Assembly: GCF_001368815.1 (NCBI RefSeq)
Contig: NZ_CTEI01000001.1
Coordinates: forward strand, 310,001 to 374,000
DNA: 64,000 nt
Origin: Paraliobacillus sp. PM-2
GTDB lineage: Bacteria > Bacillota > Bacilli > Bacillales > Amphibacillaceae
Reading direction: 5' to 3'
The number at the start of each line of letters is the position of its first letter. Within the stretch, counting starts at the first letter, position 1. Under the pieces are notes generated by a model, which saw only the letters and a program-made list of their open reading frames with translations, ran no database searches and was not told the DNA's origin. Shown in pieces: positions 26,636 to 36,686 of this stretch. A program made the translations under genes and the position numbers.

Positions 26636-26877
26636 AGATTTATTATTCCTCCACAAAATTCATAATCAAAGCTAGCTTAAGCGATAAAGACGCGTAAGTC
26701 AATCTAGTAAGTTTCCTGAATAAAGAAAATAGCTATTTCTAAATAAAAAATTTAAAATAAATTAGAAGAAATTTTATTAAAATCGGGAACGTTTTGCAAT
26801 ATCTAACCGTCTTATACATGATTACAAGAAAAATATTCTAACAAATCAACATTAGAGATACTAGGAGAGTGAATAGG

Positions 26878-28161
26878 TTGAGTACTGGGATTGGAAATAA
26901 AATTAAATATTATCGTGTGAAAGCAAAAATGACACAAGAAGAGCTAGCATCTGGTGTCGTATCTGTGTCCTATTTATCAAAGATTGAACATGATAGTGCA
27001 GAAGCAAATCCAGAAGCAATCCAGAAATTATGTGAAAAGTTAAATATCAATCCAGTTCGCATGCGAGACGATGCGATTCAGCATTTAAGTGATCAATGGC
27101 ATAAAGAATTGTTACAACAAGATATTGCAAAAGCGAAGGATACCTATTTGTTGCTAAAAGAAGAAATGGAAAAAATTATTGATGCTGAATTGTATTGGGT
27201 AACTGAGTTACATCGATTGTATTACTATGTCCTATCAAAACAATACGAAAAAGCAATAGAAATGTGTTGTTTCTTAGAACAACATCAAGAAAAATTTAAT
27301 GAATTAGAACAATACTATTGGTATAAGTTTTCAGGTTATTACTATTATATTGTTGATTTATCTTATCTCAAAGCATATGGACAATTAAGGCGTGCCGAAG
27401 AGGTAATAAATGTAGAAATAGCCAATTATAACGAGGAGATACATGATTTATATTTTTTAATTGCAAATGTTTCTACCAAGGTTTATTTTACTTATCATAC
27501 AATGGTTTATATAGAAAAAGCATTAGAATTTTATCGTAACAATTATCAGTTAAAGCGTTGCGCAGAATGTCAAATAATTAAAGGGATTGCCTATACACGT
27601 ATGAATGAAATGGCTAAAGCAAAGAAAAGTTTTCATCTAGCGTTTTCCATTTTAAATAAGTATAACAATAATGCTGTTTTAGCTTCGTGTAATCGTGAAT
27701 TAGGCGACTTATATAATAGAAATGGTGAGCCAACTAAAGCAGTTACATACTTTGAGAAAGCATATCAAATTGCTAAAGATAAAGAACAAGTGGAGCAACT
27801 TAAAGCTATGCTTTGCTTGGTAAAGATATACGTTGATCGAAAAGAATTAGAGCAAGCAAAACAGTGGTATGAAGAGGCAATGTCATTTTTACAAATAGCA
27901 AAAGACTTACCAATCAATTATGTATATGAGTTAAAAACATATTATTACCTTATTTATGGTTTTGATCAGACATTTGAAGTATTGATGGAAAAGACTGTAC
28001 TACCATTCTTAAAGCAAAAAGAGCAGTGCAAGCAGTATAGCAGGTACAAGTTATTATTGGGAGATTATTATTATGAAAATAGAAAATATAAATTAGCTGC
28101 GTCCTGTTATAAAAAAGCACATGAGTCCGTTAACCATATTCAAATAAAAGATAATCTATAA
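26878..28161 (+). CDS. XRE-type HTH regulator with TPR domain (RRNPP-like)
   Basis: 427 residues. An N-terminal helix-turn-helix (about residues 3-60; RVKAKMTQEELASGVVSVSY, then LSKIEHDSAEANPEAIQKLC) precedes a long all-helical region with TPR-like repeats (about 75-425, e.g. GDLYNRNGEPTKAVTYFEKA). This is the architecture of PlcR/NprR-class sensors that bind short exported peptides. The family normally has its peptide gene next to it. I searched the 3' end and downstream gap on the plus strand and found only 7-8 codon frames, so no cognate peptide is visible. TTG 26878 is preferred over GTG 26869 because AGGAG directly abuts the GTG. It may control the downstream nitroreductase. Target and ligand unknown. 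Confidence 0.82.
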   Translation: MSTGIGNKIKYYRVKAKMTQEELASGVVSVSYLSKIEHDSAEANPEAIQKLCEKLNINPVRMRDDAIQHLSDQWHKELLQQDIAKAKDTYLLLKEEMEKIIDAELYWVTELHRLYYYVLSKQYEKAIEMCCFLEQHQEKFNELEQYYWYKFSGYYYYIVDLSYLKAYGQLRRAEEVINVEIANYNEEIHDLYFLIANVSTKVYFTYHTMVYIEKALEFYRNNYQLKRCAECQIIKGIAYTRMNEMAKAKKSFHLAFSILNKYNNNAVLASCNRELGDLYNRNGEPTKAVTYFEKAYQIAKDKEQVEQLKAMLCLVKIYVDRKELEQAKQWYEEAMSFLQIAKDLPINYVYELKTYYYLIYGFDQTFEVLMEKTVLPFLKQKEQCKQYSRYKLLLGDYYYENRKYKLAASCYKKAHESVNHIQIKDNL

Positions 28162-28239
28162 TTCCATTTTGATTAGCATCAATAATAATTATTTTTTTGT
28201 AAAAGATAAGATTATTGAATCAATTTGGAGGGGTTTATC

Positions 28240-28839
28240 ATGTCAAAAGATTTTTATACAGCTGTGAAGAATCGGCGTTCGATTTATACAATTGGTAAAG
28301 AAAAAGTAGTTACGGAAGAACGTATTGAACAGGTTGTGAAGCAAGCAGTAAAGCATACGCCATATGCTTTTAATGCAACCAGTGGTCGAGTTGTTCTGTT
28401 ATTCGACGAACATCACGACAAACTTTGGAACATTACAAAAGAAACCTTAAGAAAAATCGTTCCTGAAGCAGATTTTCCAGCAACAGAAGATCGAATAAAC
28501 AGTTTCGCAAATGGGTATGGTACCGTACTTTTCTTTGAAGATCAAGAAGTGATCGAAGGTTTGCAAAAACAAATGGAACTATATAAGGATAATTTCCCGA
28601 TATGGTCAGAACAAGCGTCTGGTATGTTGCAGTTTGTTATTTGGACATCACTAGAGTTAGAAGGGTTAGGTGTATCCTTACAGCACTACAATCCACTGAT
28701 TGATAAGGGAGTAAAGGAAAAATGGGGGATTCCAAACACATGGAAGATGCGTGCACAAATGCCATTTGGTAATCCAACTGCTCCACCGAAAGAGAAAGAA
28801 TTTTCATCCGTTGAAGAACGTATGAAAGTATTTAAATAG
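28240..28839 (+). CDS. Nitroreductase family protein (FRM2/YdgI-like)
   Basis: FMN oxidoreductase of the nitroreductase superfamily, 199 residues. RRSIYTIGKEKVVTEERIEQ at the N-terminus, HTPYAFNATSGRVVLLFDEH (about residues 38-57), WSEQASGMLQFVIWTSLELE and the closing MPFGNPTAPPKEKEF are typical of the FRM2/YdgI branch, which act on nitroaromatics or quinones in vitro. ATG 28240 has GGAGGGG upstream. It follows the HTH-TPR regulator by 78 bp on the same strand and may be co-transcribed. Confidence 0.88.
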   Translation: MSKDFYTAVKNRRSIYTIGKEKVVTEERIEQVVKQAVKHTPYAFNATSGRVVLLFDEHHDKLWNITKETLRKIVPEADFPATEDRINSFANGYGTVLFFEDQEVIEGLQKQMELYKDNFPIWSEQASGMLQFVIWTSLELEGLGVSLQHYNPLIDKGVKEKWGIPNTWKMRAQMPFGNPTAPPKEKEFSSVEERMKVFK

Positions 28840-28859
28840 TAAGGTTATCTTTTAATTAA

Positions 28860-28901
28860 TAAAAAAGCGATCATCAATCATTTTGCTATTGATGATCGCT
28901 A
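28860..28901 (-). terminator. Terminator after the TIGR00266 protein gene
   Basis: Arms AGCGATCATCAAT and ATTGATGATCGCT; the U-run (AAAAAA on the plus strand at about 28860) serves minus-strand transcription. Confidence 0.8.
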
Positions 28902-28915
28902 AACAGATGCCAAAA

Positions 28916-29713
28916 TTAGTTGCGATCTCCACCAAAAATATCGAATAGGCCGCTAGCAATACTACCTTCTCCTTTAGAGCCTCCTTCTTTTGGCATAGCG
29001 GAGAAGACACGACTAGCTAATCGGCTAAATGGTAACGATTGAATCCAAACGGTTCCAGGTCCCCGTAGTGTAGCAAAAAACAGACCTTCACCACCGAAGA
29101 GTGCTGTTTTAATTCCGCCAACGTACGCAATGTTGTAATCAATGTCACCCGTCATGGCAACTAAGCAGCCCGTATCCACACGAATCGTTTCTCCAGCGTT
29201 TAACGTGCGCTTATGAATGGTGCCTCCTGCATGAACGAAAGACATCCCATCTCCCTCTAATTTCTGCATAATAAAACCTTCTCCACCAAAAAAACCTGTA
29301 CCAATTTTTTTCTGAAATTCTATCCCAACGGAAACACCTTTAGCTGCTGCTAAGAATGCATCCTTTTGACAAATAAGTTTTCCATCCATTTCACTTAAAT
29401 CCATTGGGATAATCTTACCTGGGTAGGGGGAAGCAAAGGAAACACATCTTTTTCCGACCGCTTCATTGGTAAATGCAGTCATAAATAAACTTTCCCCTGT
29501 TATGACTCGTTTCCCTGCTCCAAGCAATTTACCCATAATTCCTGACCCTTGAGAAGAAGAACCATCACCAAAAATGGTTTCCATTTGAATGCCATCATCC
29601 ATCATCATTAAACTTCCAGCCTCAGCAATGACCGTTTCATTTGGATCTAGTTCTACCTCTACAAATTGCATGTCATCTCCATGAAGCTTGTAATCGATCT
29701 CATGATTATTCAT
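28916..29713 (-). CDS. TIGR00266/AIM24 family protein
   Basis: 265-residue soluble beta-rich protein of the AIM24/TIGR00266 family. Diagnostic segments are [17 protein letters not shown] (about residues 29-45), [49 protein letters not shown] and [20 protein letters not shown]. Function in bacteria is undefined; the yeast homologue is mitochondrial. ATG 29713 is preferred because the 29734 ATG lacks an SD. Neighbours suggest no pathway. Confidence 0.88.
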   Translation of the reverse strand: MNNHEIDYKLHGDDMQFVEVELDPNETVIAEAGSLMMMDDGIQMETIFGDGSSSQGSGIMGKLLGAGKRVITGESLFMTAFTNEAVGKRCVSFASPYPGKIIPMDLSEMDGKLICQKDAFLAAAKGVSVGIEFQKKIGTGFFGGEGFIMQKLEGDGMSFVHAGGTIHKRTLNAGETIRVDTGCLVAMTGDIDYNIAYVGGIKTALFGGEGLFFATLRGPGTVWIQSLPFSRLASRVFSAMPKEGGSKGEGSIASGLFDIFGGDRN

Positions 29714-29772
29714 TTTCCCAGCAACTCCTCTCATCGTTATATCTATTGTACAAAAAAATAATGAAAATAGCG

Positions 29773-31113
29773 TTAATTATTTTTCGATGGGATAAAAAGT
29801 TTATTGTCATCTTGATTATTATCAGATTGAATACTTTGCATATAACGATATAAAAACGTTTCTTTTATTTGCTTCCAATCTTTAAAACGTCTATCTAATA
29901 GAAGGTCTGACTGATTTAAATACTCCGTTCCAGAGAAGAATCGTTGATTCATAACAATCATCATATTTGCTAATTCCTTTTTGGCTTCATCTGAAAGAGG
30001 TGTTTCTTTTAACCCTTTATAAGCTAAATCATATGCGAATTCGCCAAAATAATTGGCCGAATAGGAATCAAAATTTATAAATTTATGTTCCTGTAAGCCA
30101 ATTTTCTTTGCCCAAGCTGCCACATTTAACTTTTTAGTCTCATACATAAAATCTTGGGTGGAGGCGTCGTAATTTATCACACCATATTGCTGTGGATAAA
30201 CAGATAATGCGCTAGTGACAATATCATAAATATCCCCTGTTTGATGGATATCTTGTGCATGAATGTGTCCAGATAAAACAAATGATGTGGCATAACGATT
30301 AAGTATTTCTGTTACTTGTTCCTTATTATCTAATGTATAGCCTTCGTTTAGTGCATCATTATGTTTCGCCAGGTTATGATGCATCACAGGGATAATGTGC
30401 GCATTCTTTTTTTTAGCGTAAGCAAAACAAGCTTTAATCCAATTGATTGTTTCAGGTGATAAAGAGCCGTTTATTTCTGGGTATCCCTTATTTTTATTGG
30501 TTGTATAGTGATTGGTATCGAGCATTAATAGCCAAACGTTCTCAGAAGGTGCTGCTAGATAACTTAACGATTTTGGATCAGTAGAAAGAGCTTCTTCATA
30601 ACCAAAATCTTGATAAATAGAAGAAAAATCATTTGCTTTAATGCTATCTATTTTGACTTGATCTGATCCACTAAATTTGCGGGCCCAAGGGTTAGCGATA
30701 TCATGATTTCCAGGAATAACAAAAACATTTGTTCCACTATCCTCTAACTTAGCTAATCGTTTTGCAATTGCTTTATGACTTGCTTTTTCGCCATTATTGG
30801 TTAAATCTCCGCTAATAATAACAAGATCAGGTTTTGTTTCATTTACTTCATAAGCGAATGTATCTAAAATCTCGTCCATATCTTGTAGTTGTTTACCGTC
30901 TCCGGATTCGAGATACTGTTGAAATGCTACCCCGTTGTCTGTTAATGATTCGGCTAAGTAGTGCCAGTCTGTTGTAACAAACATAGTTAGCTCTTGTTCG
31001 CTTGTTATGTATTTCGTTTGGGGATTTTTAAATGAAAATGAGCTCTCTTCTTTGTTGACACTACATCCAATAAAGAGAAATAAAAAAGAAAGGATAATAT
31101 AGATAAAACGCAT
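29773..31113 (-). CDS. Lipoprotein metallophosphoesterase
   Basis: Calcineurin-type phosphoesterase of 446 residues anchored outside the membrane: signal peptide with lipobox FIGC, lipidated Cys17. Metal-ligand motifs in order are DWHYL (DxH, about residue 51), [17 protein letters not shown] and SGHIHAQD (GHxH). The long C-terminal region after the catalytic fold (about 310-446) may bind substrate or wall. Likely a phosphatase or phosphodiesterase acting on extracellular substrates; the substrate is not deducible. ATG 31113 has AAGGTGG upstream. Confidence 0.9.
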   Translation of the reverse strand: MRFIYIILSFLFLFIGCSVNKEESSFSFKNPQTKYITSEQELTMFVTTDWHYLAESLTDNGVAFQQYLESGDGKQLQDMDEILDTFAYEVNETKPDLVIISGDLTNNGEKASHKAIAKRLAKLEDSGTNVFVIPGNHDIANPWARKFSGSDQVKIDSIKANDFSSIYQDFGYEEALSTDPKSLSYLAAPSENVWLLMLDTNHYTTNKNKGYPEINGSLSPETINWIKACFAYAKKKNAHIIPVMHHNLAKHNDALNEGYTLDNKEQVTEILNRYATSFVLSGHIHAQDIHQTGDIYDIVTSALSVYPQQYGVINYDASTQDFMYETKKLNVAAWAKKIGLQEHKFINFDSYSANYFGEFAYDLAYKGLKETPLSDEAKKELANMMIVMNQRFFSGTEYLNQSDLLLDRRFKDWKQIKETFLYRYMQSIQSDNNQDDNKLFIPSKNN

Positions 31114-31290
31114 GAATGCACCACCTTACTGTTTCTATTCTTAGTATAAACTACTAATATGGGTTGTTCTAGTTGTACCGTTATGATCTGATGTTGAAGC
31201 GAAATTATGCCTTATATTAGATACTTACTTCAACTTTTAAATGAATCTGTGTTAAAGTTAGAGAAGTATCATTCGAAAGGGATGGAACAG

Positions 31291-33465
31291 ATGAGTAAAA
31301 CGGTTGTATTAGCAGAAAAACCTTCAGTTGGTCGTGATATTGCACGTGTACTACAATGCAATAAGAAAGCAAATGGTTACTTTGAAGGGTCAAAATATAT
31401 TGTAACATGGGCACTTGGTCATTTAGTTACGCTAGCGGATCCAGAGGCCTATGATGCGAAATATAAAACATGGAAGTTAGAGGAGTTACCAATGCTCCCG
31501 TCTAACTTGAAACTCGTGGTAATGAAAAAAACCAATAAACAATTTCAAACAGTAAAAGCACAACTGCAACGTAAAGATGTAGCGGAAATTGTGATTGCGA
31601 CAGATGCTGGTAGAGAAGGAGAATTAGTTGCACGTTGGATTTTAGCAAAAGCACGTGTAAATAAGAGAGTGAAGCGTTTGTGGATATCCTCTGTAACAGA
31701 TAAAGCTATTCGAGAGGGTTTTCAAAAACTGAAACCGGGAAAGAATTATGAGAATCTATATGCAGCTGCTGTTGCAAGAGCAGAAGCTGATTGGTATGTT
31801 GGACTGAATGCAACAAGAGCATTAACAACGAAATTTAATGCACAACTGTCAAGTGGTAGAGTGCAAACACCTACTTTAGCGATGATTGCTAAACGAGAAG
31901 AAGAAATCAGACGATTTAAACCAACAGATTTCTATGGGATAGAGGCACAAACAAAACAAGGTTTTACATTAACGTGGAGAGATACAAACAATGATACACG
32001 TATCTTCTCAAAAGAAAAGGCAGAAAAAATAGTCAATCAATTAAAAAATAAACAAGCGGTTATAACTCAAATCGAAAAAAAAGAAAAACGATCCTATGCA
32101 CCACCATTATACGACTTAACAAGTTTACAACAAGAAGCAAATAAAGCATTTGGCTTTTCTGGTAAGCAAACATTATCGATTATGCAAAAATTATATGAAC
32201 AGCACAAGGTCTTAACTTATCCAAGAACAGATTCTCGATTTTTATCATCTGATATTGTACCCACACTGAAAGATCGAATCGAAGCTTGTGGTGTACAACA
32301 ATATGCTAAAGCTGCTGCGAATGTACGGAAGTATGGGATAAAAGCAAATAAATCATTTGTGGATGATAAAAAAGTATCCGATCACCATGCGATTATACCA
32401 ACAGAACAACCTGTTGTATTATCAGATTTAGACGATAAAGAACGGAAGATTTATGACTTAGTAGTGAAACGTTTCTTAGCAGTATTGTCACAACCTTATC
32501 TTTACGAACAGACTGCTTTTGAAGCAAAGATAGACAAAGAACGTTTTACTGCAAAGGGGAAAAAGGTAAAACAATTAGGTTGGAAAGAAGTGTATCAGAA
32601 TCGCTTCCAAGATGATCGAGAAGAACAAGATGAACAGCGATTACCAGACTTAAATAAATCTGATGTTTTATCGGGGGTTAAAATTAGACTGACAACTGGT
32701 CAAACAAAGCCTCCAGAACGTTTTACAGAAGGAACATTGCTACAAGCCATGGAAAATCCCGTGAAATACATGGATCAAGAAGATAAACAATTAGTAAAAA
32801 CAATCCATCAATCGGGTGGTCTAGGTACTGTAGCCACTCGTGCTGATATCATTGAGAAATTATTTTCGACACATTACATGGAAAGTAAAGGTAAGTATTT
32901 GCATACGACCTCTAAAGGGCGACAATTACTAGAATTAGTCCCAGCTGAACTCCAATCGCCACTATTAACAGCGGAATGGGAACAGAAATTAACGGCTATT
33001 GCAAATGGAAAGTTAGGCAAACAACAATTCATTAAAGAAATGAAGGATTACGCCAATAAGGTTGTACAAGAAATCAAACAAAGCAAGGAAAGTTATAAGC
33101 ATGACAATATAACTGGAACAAAGTGTCCAACTTGTGGGAAATTAATGCTTGAGGTGAATGGTAAAAAGGGACGAATGCTTGTCTGTCAAGATCGTTCTTG
33201 TGGAGATAAAAAACATATTGCTCGAAAAACAAATGCACGTTGTCCAAATTGCCATAAAAAAATGGAAATGCGCGGGCAAGGAGATGCGCAAACCTTTACT
33301 TGTAGTTGTGGGTATCGTGAAAAATTATCTGCATTTCAAAAACGAAAGCAAAAACAGACAAATCAAAAAGCAAATAAACGTGATGTGAACAAATATATGA
33401 AAAAGCAAGACGATGAATTAAATAACCCTGCATTAGCAGAAGCCTTAGCAAAATGGAAGAAATAA
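31291..33465 (+). CDS. topB: DNA topoisomerase III
   Basis: Type IA topoisomerase, 725 residues, relaxing negative supercoils and decatenating DNA, often with RecQ. TOPRIM domain with AEKPSVGRD (residues 8-16) and TDAGREGELVARWI (about 103), nucleophile Y310 in LTYPRTDSRFL, and two C-terminal zinc-ribbon-like segments (CPTCGKLML with CQDRSCG; CPNCHKK with CSCGYREK), then a basic tail. A 28-residue N-terminal extension is available to a start at 31207, but AAAGGG before ATG 31291 and homology support the shorter form. Stands alone. Confidence 0.95.
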   Translation: MSKTVVLAEKPSVGRDIARVLQCNKKANGYFEGSKYIVTWALGHLVTLADPEAYDAKYKTWKLEELPMLPSNLKLVVMKKTNKQFQTVKAQLQRKDVAEIVIATDAGREGELVARWILAKARVNKRVKRLWISSVTDKAIREGFQKLKPGKNYENLYAAAVARAEADWYVGLNATRALTTKFNAQLSSGRVQTPTLAMIAKREEEIRRFKPTDFYGIEAQTKQGFTLTWRDTNNDTRIFSKEKAEKIVNQLKNKQAVITQIEKKEKRSYAPPLYDLTSLQQEANKAFGFSGKQTLSIMQKLYEQHKVLTYPRTDSRFLSSDIVPTLKDRIEACGVQQYAKAAANVRKYGIKANKSFVDDKKVSDHHAIIPTEQPVVLSDLDDKERKIYDLVVKRFLAVLSQPYLYEQTAFEAKIDKERFTAKGKKVKQLGWKEVYQNRFQDDREEQDEQRLPDLNKSDVLSGVKIRLTTGQTKPPERFTEGTLLQAMENPVKYMDQEDKQLVKTIHQSGGLGTVATRADIIEKLFSTHYMESKGKYLHTTSKGRQLLELVPAELQSPLLTAEWEQKLTAIANGKLGKQQFIKEMKDYANKVVQEIKQSKESYKHDNITGTKCPTCGKLMLEVNGKKGRMLVCQDRSCGDKKHIARKTNARCPNCHKKMEMRGQGDAQTFTCSCGYREKLSAFQKRKQKQTNQKANKRDVNKYMKKQDDELNNPALAEALAKWKK

Positions 33466-33574
33466 AGCATCCTGTAGAAGAAGTAGTTAGTGACTATAGC
33501 GATATAATCACGAATTGGGCTGATTCATTGATTGCTTGAAAAAATGAAAAAATAAATCTTGGGAGGGGATATTC

Positions 33575-34489
33575 ATGAATCTTAAAGCTTATGGAATGGC
33601 GTTAACCACTATCATTATCTGGGGTTCTACTTTTGCGGCCATCCGCTCTAGTTTACATGGTGGATATACAGCAGGCCACTTAGTTTTATTCAGATATTTA
33701 GTTGCCTCTCTCATTTTTCTTTTGTATGCATTGTTGCCAGGAGTTACTTTCCGTTTGCCAAATAAAAAAGACGCCTTCAAGATTTTACTATTAGGTTGGA
33801 TTGGAATTAGTATTTATCACACTGGCGTTACATTTGGCGAATTAACGGTTACCGCAGGTACTGCTGGGATGTTTATCGGATCTGCACCTGTTTTTACCGC
33901 ACTAATTGCAGTAATTATATTAAAAGAACGTTTAGGAATCAGTGGTTGGATTGGTTTAAGTATTGGCTTTATCGGTATTATTATTATTACGTTAGGTACA
34001 AGTGGGCCTAACTTTGAAATTTCACCAGGAGTATGGCTGCTTCTTATGTCTGCCTGTGCCGCCTCTGTATTTTTTGTGTTTCAGAAGCCATTACTTAAAC
34101 GATATCGCCCAATTGAACTAACCGCCTATTTCACTTGGGCAGGTACATTGCCTTTCTTGCTATTTTCACCAGGCTTCTTTCAAACAGTACAGGAAGCAAC
34201 GATGGAGGCTACGATGTCAGCCATTTATGTTGGGATTTTTCCAGCTGCTATTGCTTATGTTACCTGGTCAATTGCACTTTCTATTGGAAATGCAAGTTCT
34301 GTTACTAGTATGATGTATCTTGAGCCAGCTATTGCTATATTAACTGCTTGGGTATGGTTGAATGAATGGCCATCCACTCTTTCAATAGTTGGAGGTTTTG
34401 TAGCAATTGGTGGTGTAATAATAGTTAATAGTTTTAACGCCAAACAGTTTAAAGTACAGAAAAAATTAAATGAATATGAATCTTATTAG
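33575..34489 (+). CDS. DMT superfamily permease (EamA type)
   Basis: 304-residue inner-membrane protein with ten predicted spans in two EamA repeats (about 5-140 and 150-290). IWGSTFAAIRSSL at the start, ALIAVIILKERLGISGWIGL closing repeat 1, YLEPAIAILTAWVWLNEWPS closing repeat 2; the acidic ends (KERL, LNEW) are typical. Likely exports a metabolite or amino acid; no substrate evidence. ATG 33575 with GGGAGGGG upstream. Confidence 0.9.
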   Translation: MNLKAYGMALTTIIIWGSTFAAIRSSLHGGYTAGHLVLFRYLVASLIFLLYALLPGVTFRLPNKKDAFKILLLGWIGISIYHTGVTFGELTVTAGTAGMFIGSAPVFTALIAVIILKERLGISGWIGLSIGFIGIIIITLGTSGPNFEISPGVWLLLMSACAASVFFVFQKPLLKRYRPIELTAYFTWAGTLPFLLFSPGFFQTVQEATMEATMSAIYVGIFPAAIAYVTWSIALSIGNASSVTSMMYLEPAIAILTAWVWLNEWPSTLSIVGGFVAIGGVIIVNSFNAKQFKVQKKLNEYESY

Positions 34490-34799
34490 ATCTTTTTTTG
34501 GTGAAGCTCTTCTTAAATACAACAAAGAATACGACATAATGTTTTAGAATACAAGGATTTGATCACAGCTAGATGATCGTTTAACTGTAAAAATAAGCTT
34601 ACAATTATTTCAACTATTGATTAAATCCACTTTTTGTCATATAGTTAAACCAACCATTAACGTATTTTGTTAGTTCGCAAGTCTTACAAAACCTTATAAC
34701 CTCCGTCCATTGTTCATTTGATAATTGTTGTTATGATAGAAACATAGCGAATCAAATATCATAAAGATAGAAGCAGTGACGAGAGAAGGGGGAGGAAGA
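34490..34799 (+). promoter_or_regulatory. Intergenic region with a possible promoter
   Basis: About 310 bp, AT-rich, with no coding homology that I recognise. A plausible promoter is TTGTTC (34710-34715), 16-bp spacer, TATGAT (34732-34737), positioned to serve the downstream YiiX-like gene. Confidence 0.45.
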
Positions 34800-35387
34800 G
34801 TGGAGAAAAAAACCATTTATTTGTTATTTTTAGATACAGGAACATTCTTAACAAAAATAATAAATGTATTTACGAATTCAACGTTAAATCATGCATCTAT
34901 TGCACTGGATCAATCATTAACGCATGTTTATAGTTTTGGTAGAAAAAGACCTAAAAACCCTTTTATTGGTGGTTTTGTGAGGGAAAACCTACAGTCAGCA
35001 TTCTTTCAAAAATCAGAATGTGCGATTTATCGCTTACAAATATCCGAAGTTGAATATCAACTCTTAGAACAACGAATAAATATAATGGAAACACAAAAGC
35101 ACTTATATCGATATAATACGTTAGGGTTATTTGGTGTAATGTTAAACAAAGAACTACAAAGAGAGAATGCATATTTTTGTTCCCAATTTGTTGCAACGAT
35201 GCTCACAGAATGTGGTGTGCATCAGTATGATAAGCCTGCGTGCCTTATTCGACCACAGGATTTAAGAGAATGGCATGAGCTTGAATTAATTTATCAAGGA
35301 AGTCTTTGCAATTATCCATATTTTACAACAACGAATCAACATGTATATTCACATAAATGGAAGTCCTCAAATATAAAACTTGGCTAA
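34800..35387 (+). CDS. YiiX/NlpC-P60-like putative cysteine hydrolase
   Basis: 195 residues, cytoplasmic by sequence (no signal peptide). His31 in TLNHASIALD and Cys127 in NAYFCSQFVATML have the His-before-Cys order of the permuted papain-like YiiX/YaeF (LRAT-like) group. Phe/Tyr-rich elsewhere. Possible amidase, peptidase or acyltransferase; no substrate is evident. GTG 34800 with GGGGGAGG upstream is chosen over GTG 34776. A terminator overlaps the stop codon. The family assignment rests on these two motifs. Confidence 0.65.
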   Translation: MEKKTIYLLFLDTGTFLTKIINVFTNSTLNHASIALDQSLTHVYSFGRKRPKNPFIGGFVRENLQSAFFQKSECAIYRLQISEVEYQLLEQRINIMETQKHLYRYNTLGLFGVMLNKELQRENAYFCSQFVATMLTECGVHQYDKPACLIRPQDLREWHELELIYQGSLCNYPYFTTTNQHVYSHKWKSSNIKLG

Positions 35388-35404
35388 ATGCCAAGTTTTT
35401 TTTA
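35375..35404 (+). terminator. Terminator overlapping the YiiX-like stop codon
   Basis: Arms AAAACTTGG (35375-35383) and CCAAGTTTT (35391-35399) with a T-run; the stop codon lies in the loop. Confidence 0.85.
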
Positions 35405-35516
35405 TACATTAAATATGCAAATTAAGCCTCAAGTCTTAGATGAAAATATACCGCGGGTCCATTATGAACAAAACGTATAAAGGATAAGATAGAAGCATGG
35501 AAGGAGGGAATGGAAC

Positions 35517-35825
35517 ATGAAAACAATCTTATTTATCTTAGTTGGAGGACTTGCTGCTATTGTATTACTTGTTGCGCTTGGACCAATGATCTTATTAGGA
35601 ATTAGTTTAGCCATTACCTACTATGCTGTTCGAAGGTTTATCTTATCAGATTCAACTGGGGGTAAAATTGGCTGGGCCATTGTAGGGCTAATTTCACTTT
35701 CTATCTCATTATCTAACACGGCAGCTTTTGTTGGTGCAATAGCATTAATCATTTTGTATTACACTTATAAGAGCTGGAAAGAAAGTAAAAAACAAACCTA
35801 TGAAGATGATTGGATCATAGAATAA
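35517..35825 (+). CDS. LiaI-like small membrane protein
   Basis: 102 residues: hydrophobic segments at about 5-22 and 26-45 and another at about 55-85, then a charged C-terminus ending DDWIIE. First gene of the lia-type cluster, just before the PspA homologue, the position of LiaI in B. subtilis, where LiaI anchors LiaH at the membrane. Sequence similarity is low in this family, so the name is from context and topology. ATG 35517 with AAGGAGGG upstream. It would be strongly induced by wall-active antibiotics if LiaR acts as in Bacillus. Confidence 0.75.
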   Translation: MKTILFILVGGLAAIVLLVALGPMILLGISLAITYYAVRRFILSDSTGGKIGWAIVGLISLSISLSNTAAFVGAIALIILYYTYKSWKESKKQTYEDDWIIE

Positions 35826-35959
35826 TAAACTAAATTAGGTTAGCAGTGACGATCTCTTCATTTAAAAAAGTTAATACTTAACTGTTATAAGCATCTATGG
35901 ATAAGAATTACTAAAAACAAACCTATTGCAAAAAATTTGAAATAAGGAGAGTAATACAC

Positions 35960-36589
35960 ATGGCAAATATTTTTACTCGTGTTAAAGATACAATTGTAGC
36001 TGATTTTCATGAACTATTAGATCAAAAAGAAGAGAAGCACCCAATGTCACATCTCAACCAATATATTCGAAAAGCAGAAGAAGAGGTAAAGCGGCTAAAA
36101 AAATTGATTGAGAGGCAATATGCAATTAAGCAAGAATACCAAAATGAATGGCAAAAAGCGCAATCGATGGTTGGAAAAAGAAAATCGCAACAAGCATTAG
36201 CTGAAGAGATGGGAGAAGAAGAATTAAAGCATGAAGCGGCAGAAGAATTGGAAAGATATCAAAGAAGAGCAGATCAACTAGCAGAAATGCTTAAGCAGAA
36301 TAGCCAACAGCTTGATCAAGTGGAAACGAAATATGTACAAATGAAGCACAAGTTAAAAGACTTATATGTCAAACGTTTGGAATTAAAAGGGAGAGAAAAT
36401 ATAGCCCGCGTTCATAAAGGGATGAATAAGGTGCTTTATACCGAGTTAGTAGAAAAAAGCGAGTCGAAGTTTCAAGAGGTAGAAAACTATATTAAACGTT
36501 TAGAACAACAGGTGACATCAGATTATCGACTGCATACATTAGATGCAAGGTTTGCTGAATTAGAAAAAAAGGTTTCTACTTCTAAATAA
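35960..36589 (+). CDS. liaH: PspA/IM30 family protein (LiaH-like)
   Basis: 209 residues, almost entirely coiled coil (about 30-205), the ESCRT-III-like PspA/IM30 fold. Starts ANIFTRVKDTIVADFHELLD, the amphipathic helix and first helix of LiaH, followed by LNQYIRKAEEEVKRLKKLIE. Forms large rings that protect the membrane under envelope stress. Follows the LiaI-like gene by 134 bp and precedes liaF; GGAGAG precedes ATG 35960. Confidence 0.9.
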   Translation: MANIFTRVKDTIVADFHELLDQKEEKHPMSHLNQYIRKAEEEVKRLKKLIERQYAIKQEYQNEWQKAQSMVGKRKSQQALAEEMGEEELKHEAAEELERYQRRADQLAEMLKQNSQQLDQVETKYVQMKHKLKDLYVKRLELKGRENIARVHKGMNKVLYTELVEKSESKFQEVENYIKRLEQQVTSDYRLHTLDARFAELEKKVSTSK

Positions 36590-36613
36590 GTTCATGGTAC
36601 GCTATAACTAGAA

Positions 36614-36649
36614 GGATTAGGTATCGAAGTTCACTTTGATCCCTAATCC
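36614..36649 (+). terminator. Hairpin between liaH and liaF
   Basis: Arms GGATTAGG (36614-36621) and CCTAATCC (36642-36649), with further inner pairing, but no U-run. In B. subtilis most lia transcripts stop after liaH; this hairpin may act as an attenuator or as an RNA-stabilising end for liaIH. Confidence 0.5.
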
Positions 36650-36686
36650 AACTAAATTGTGTATCATAAGAAATTGAGGGAAGCCC

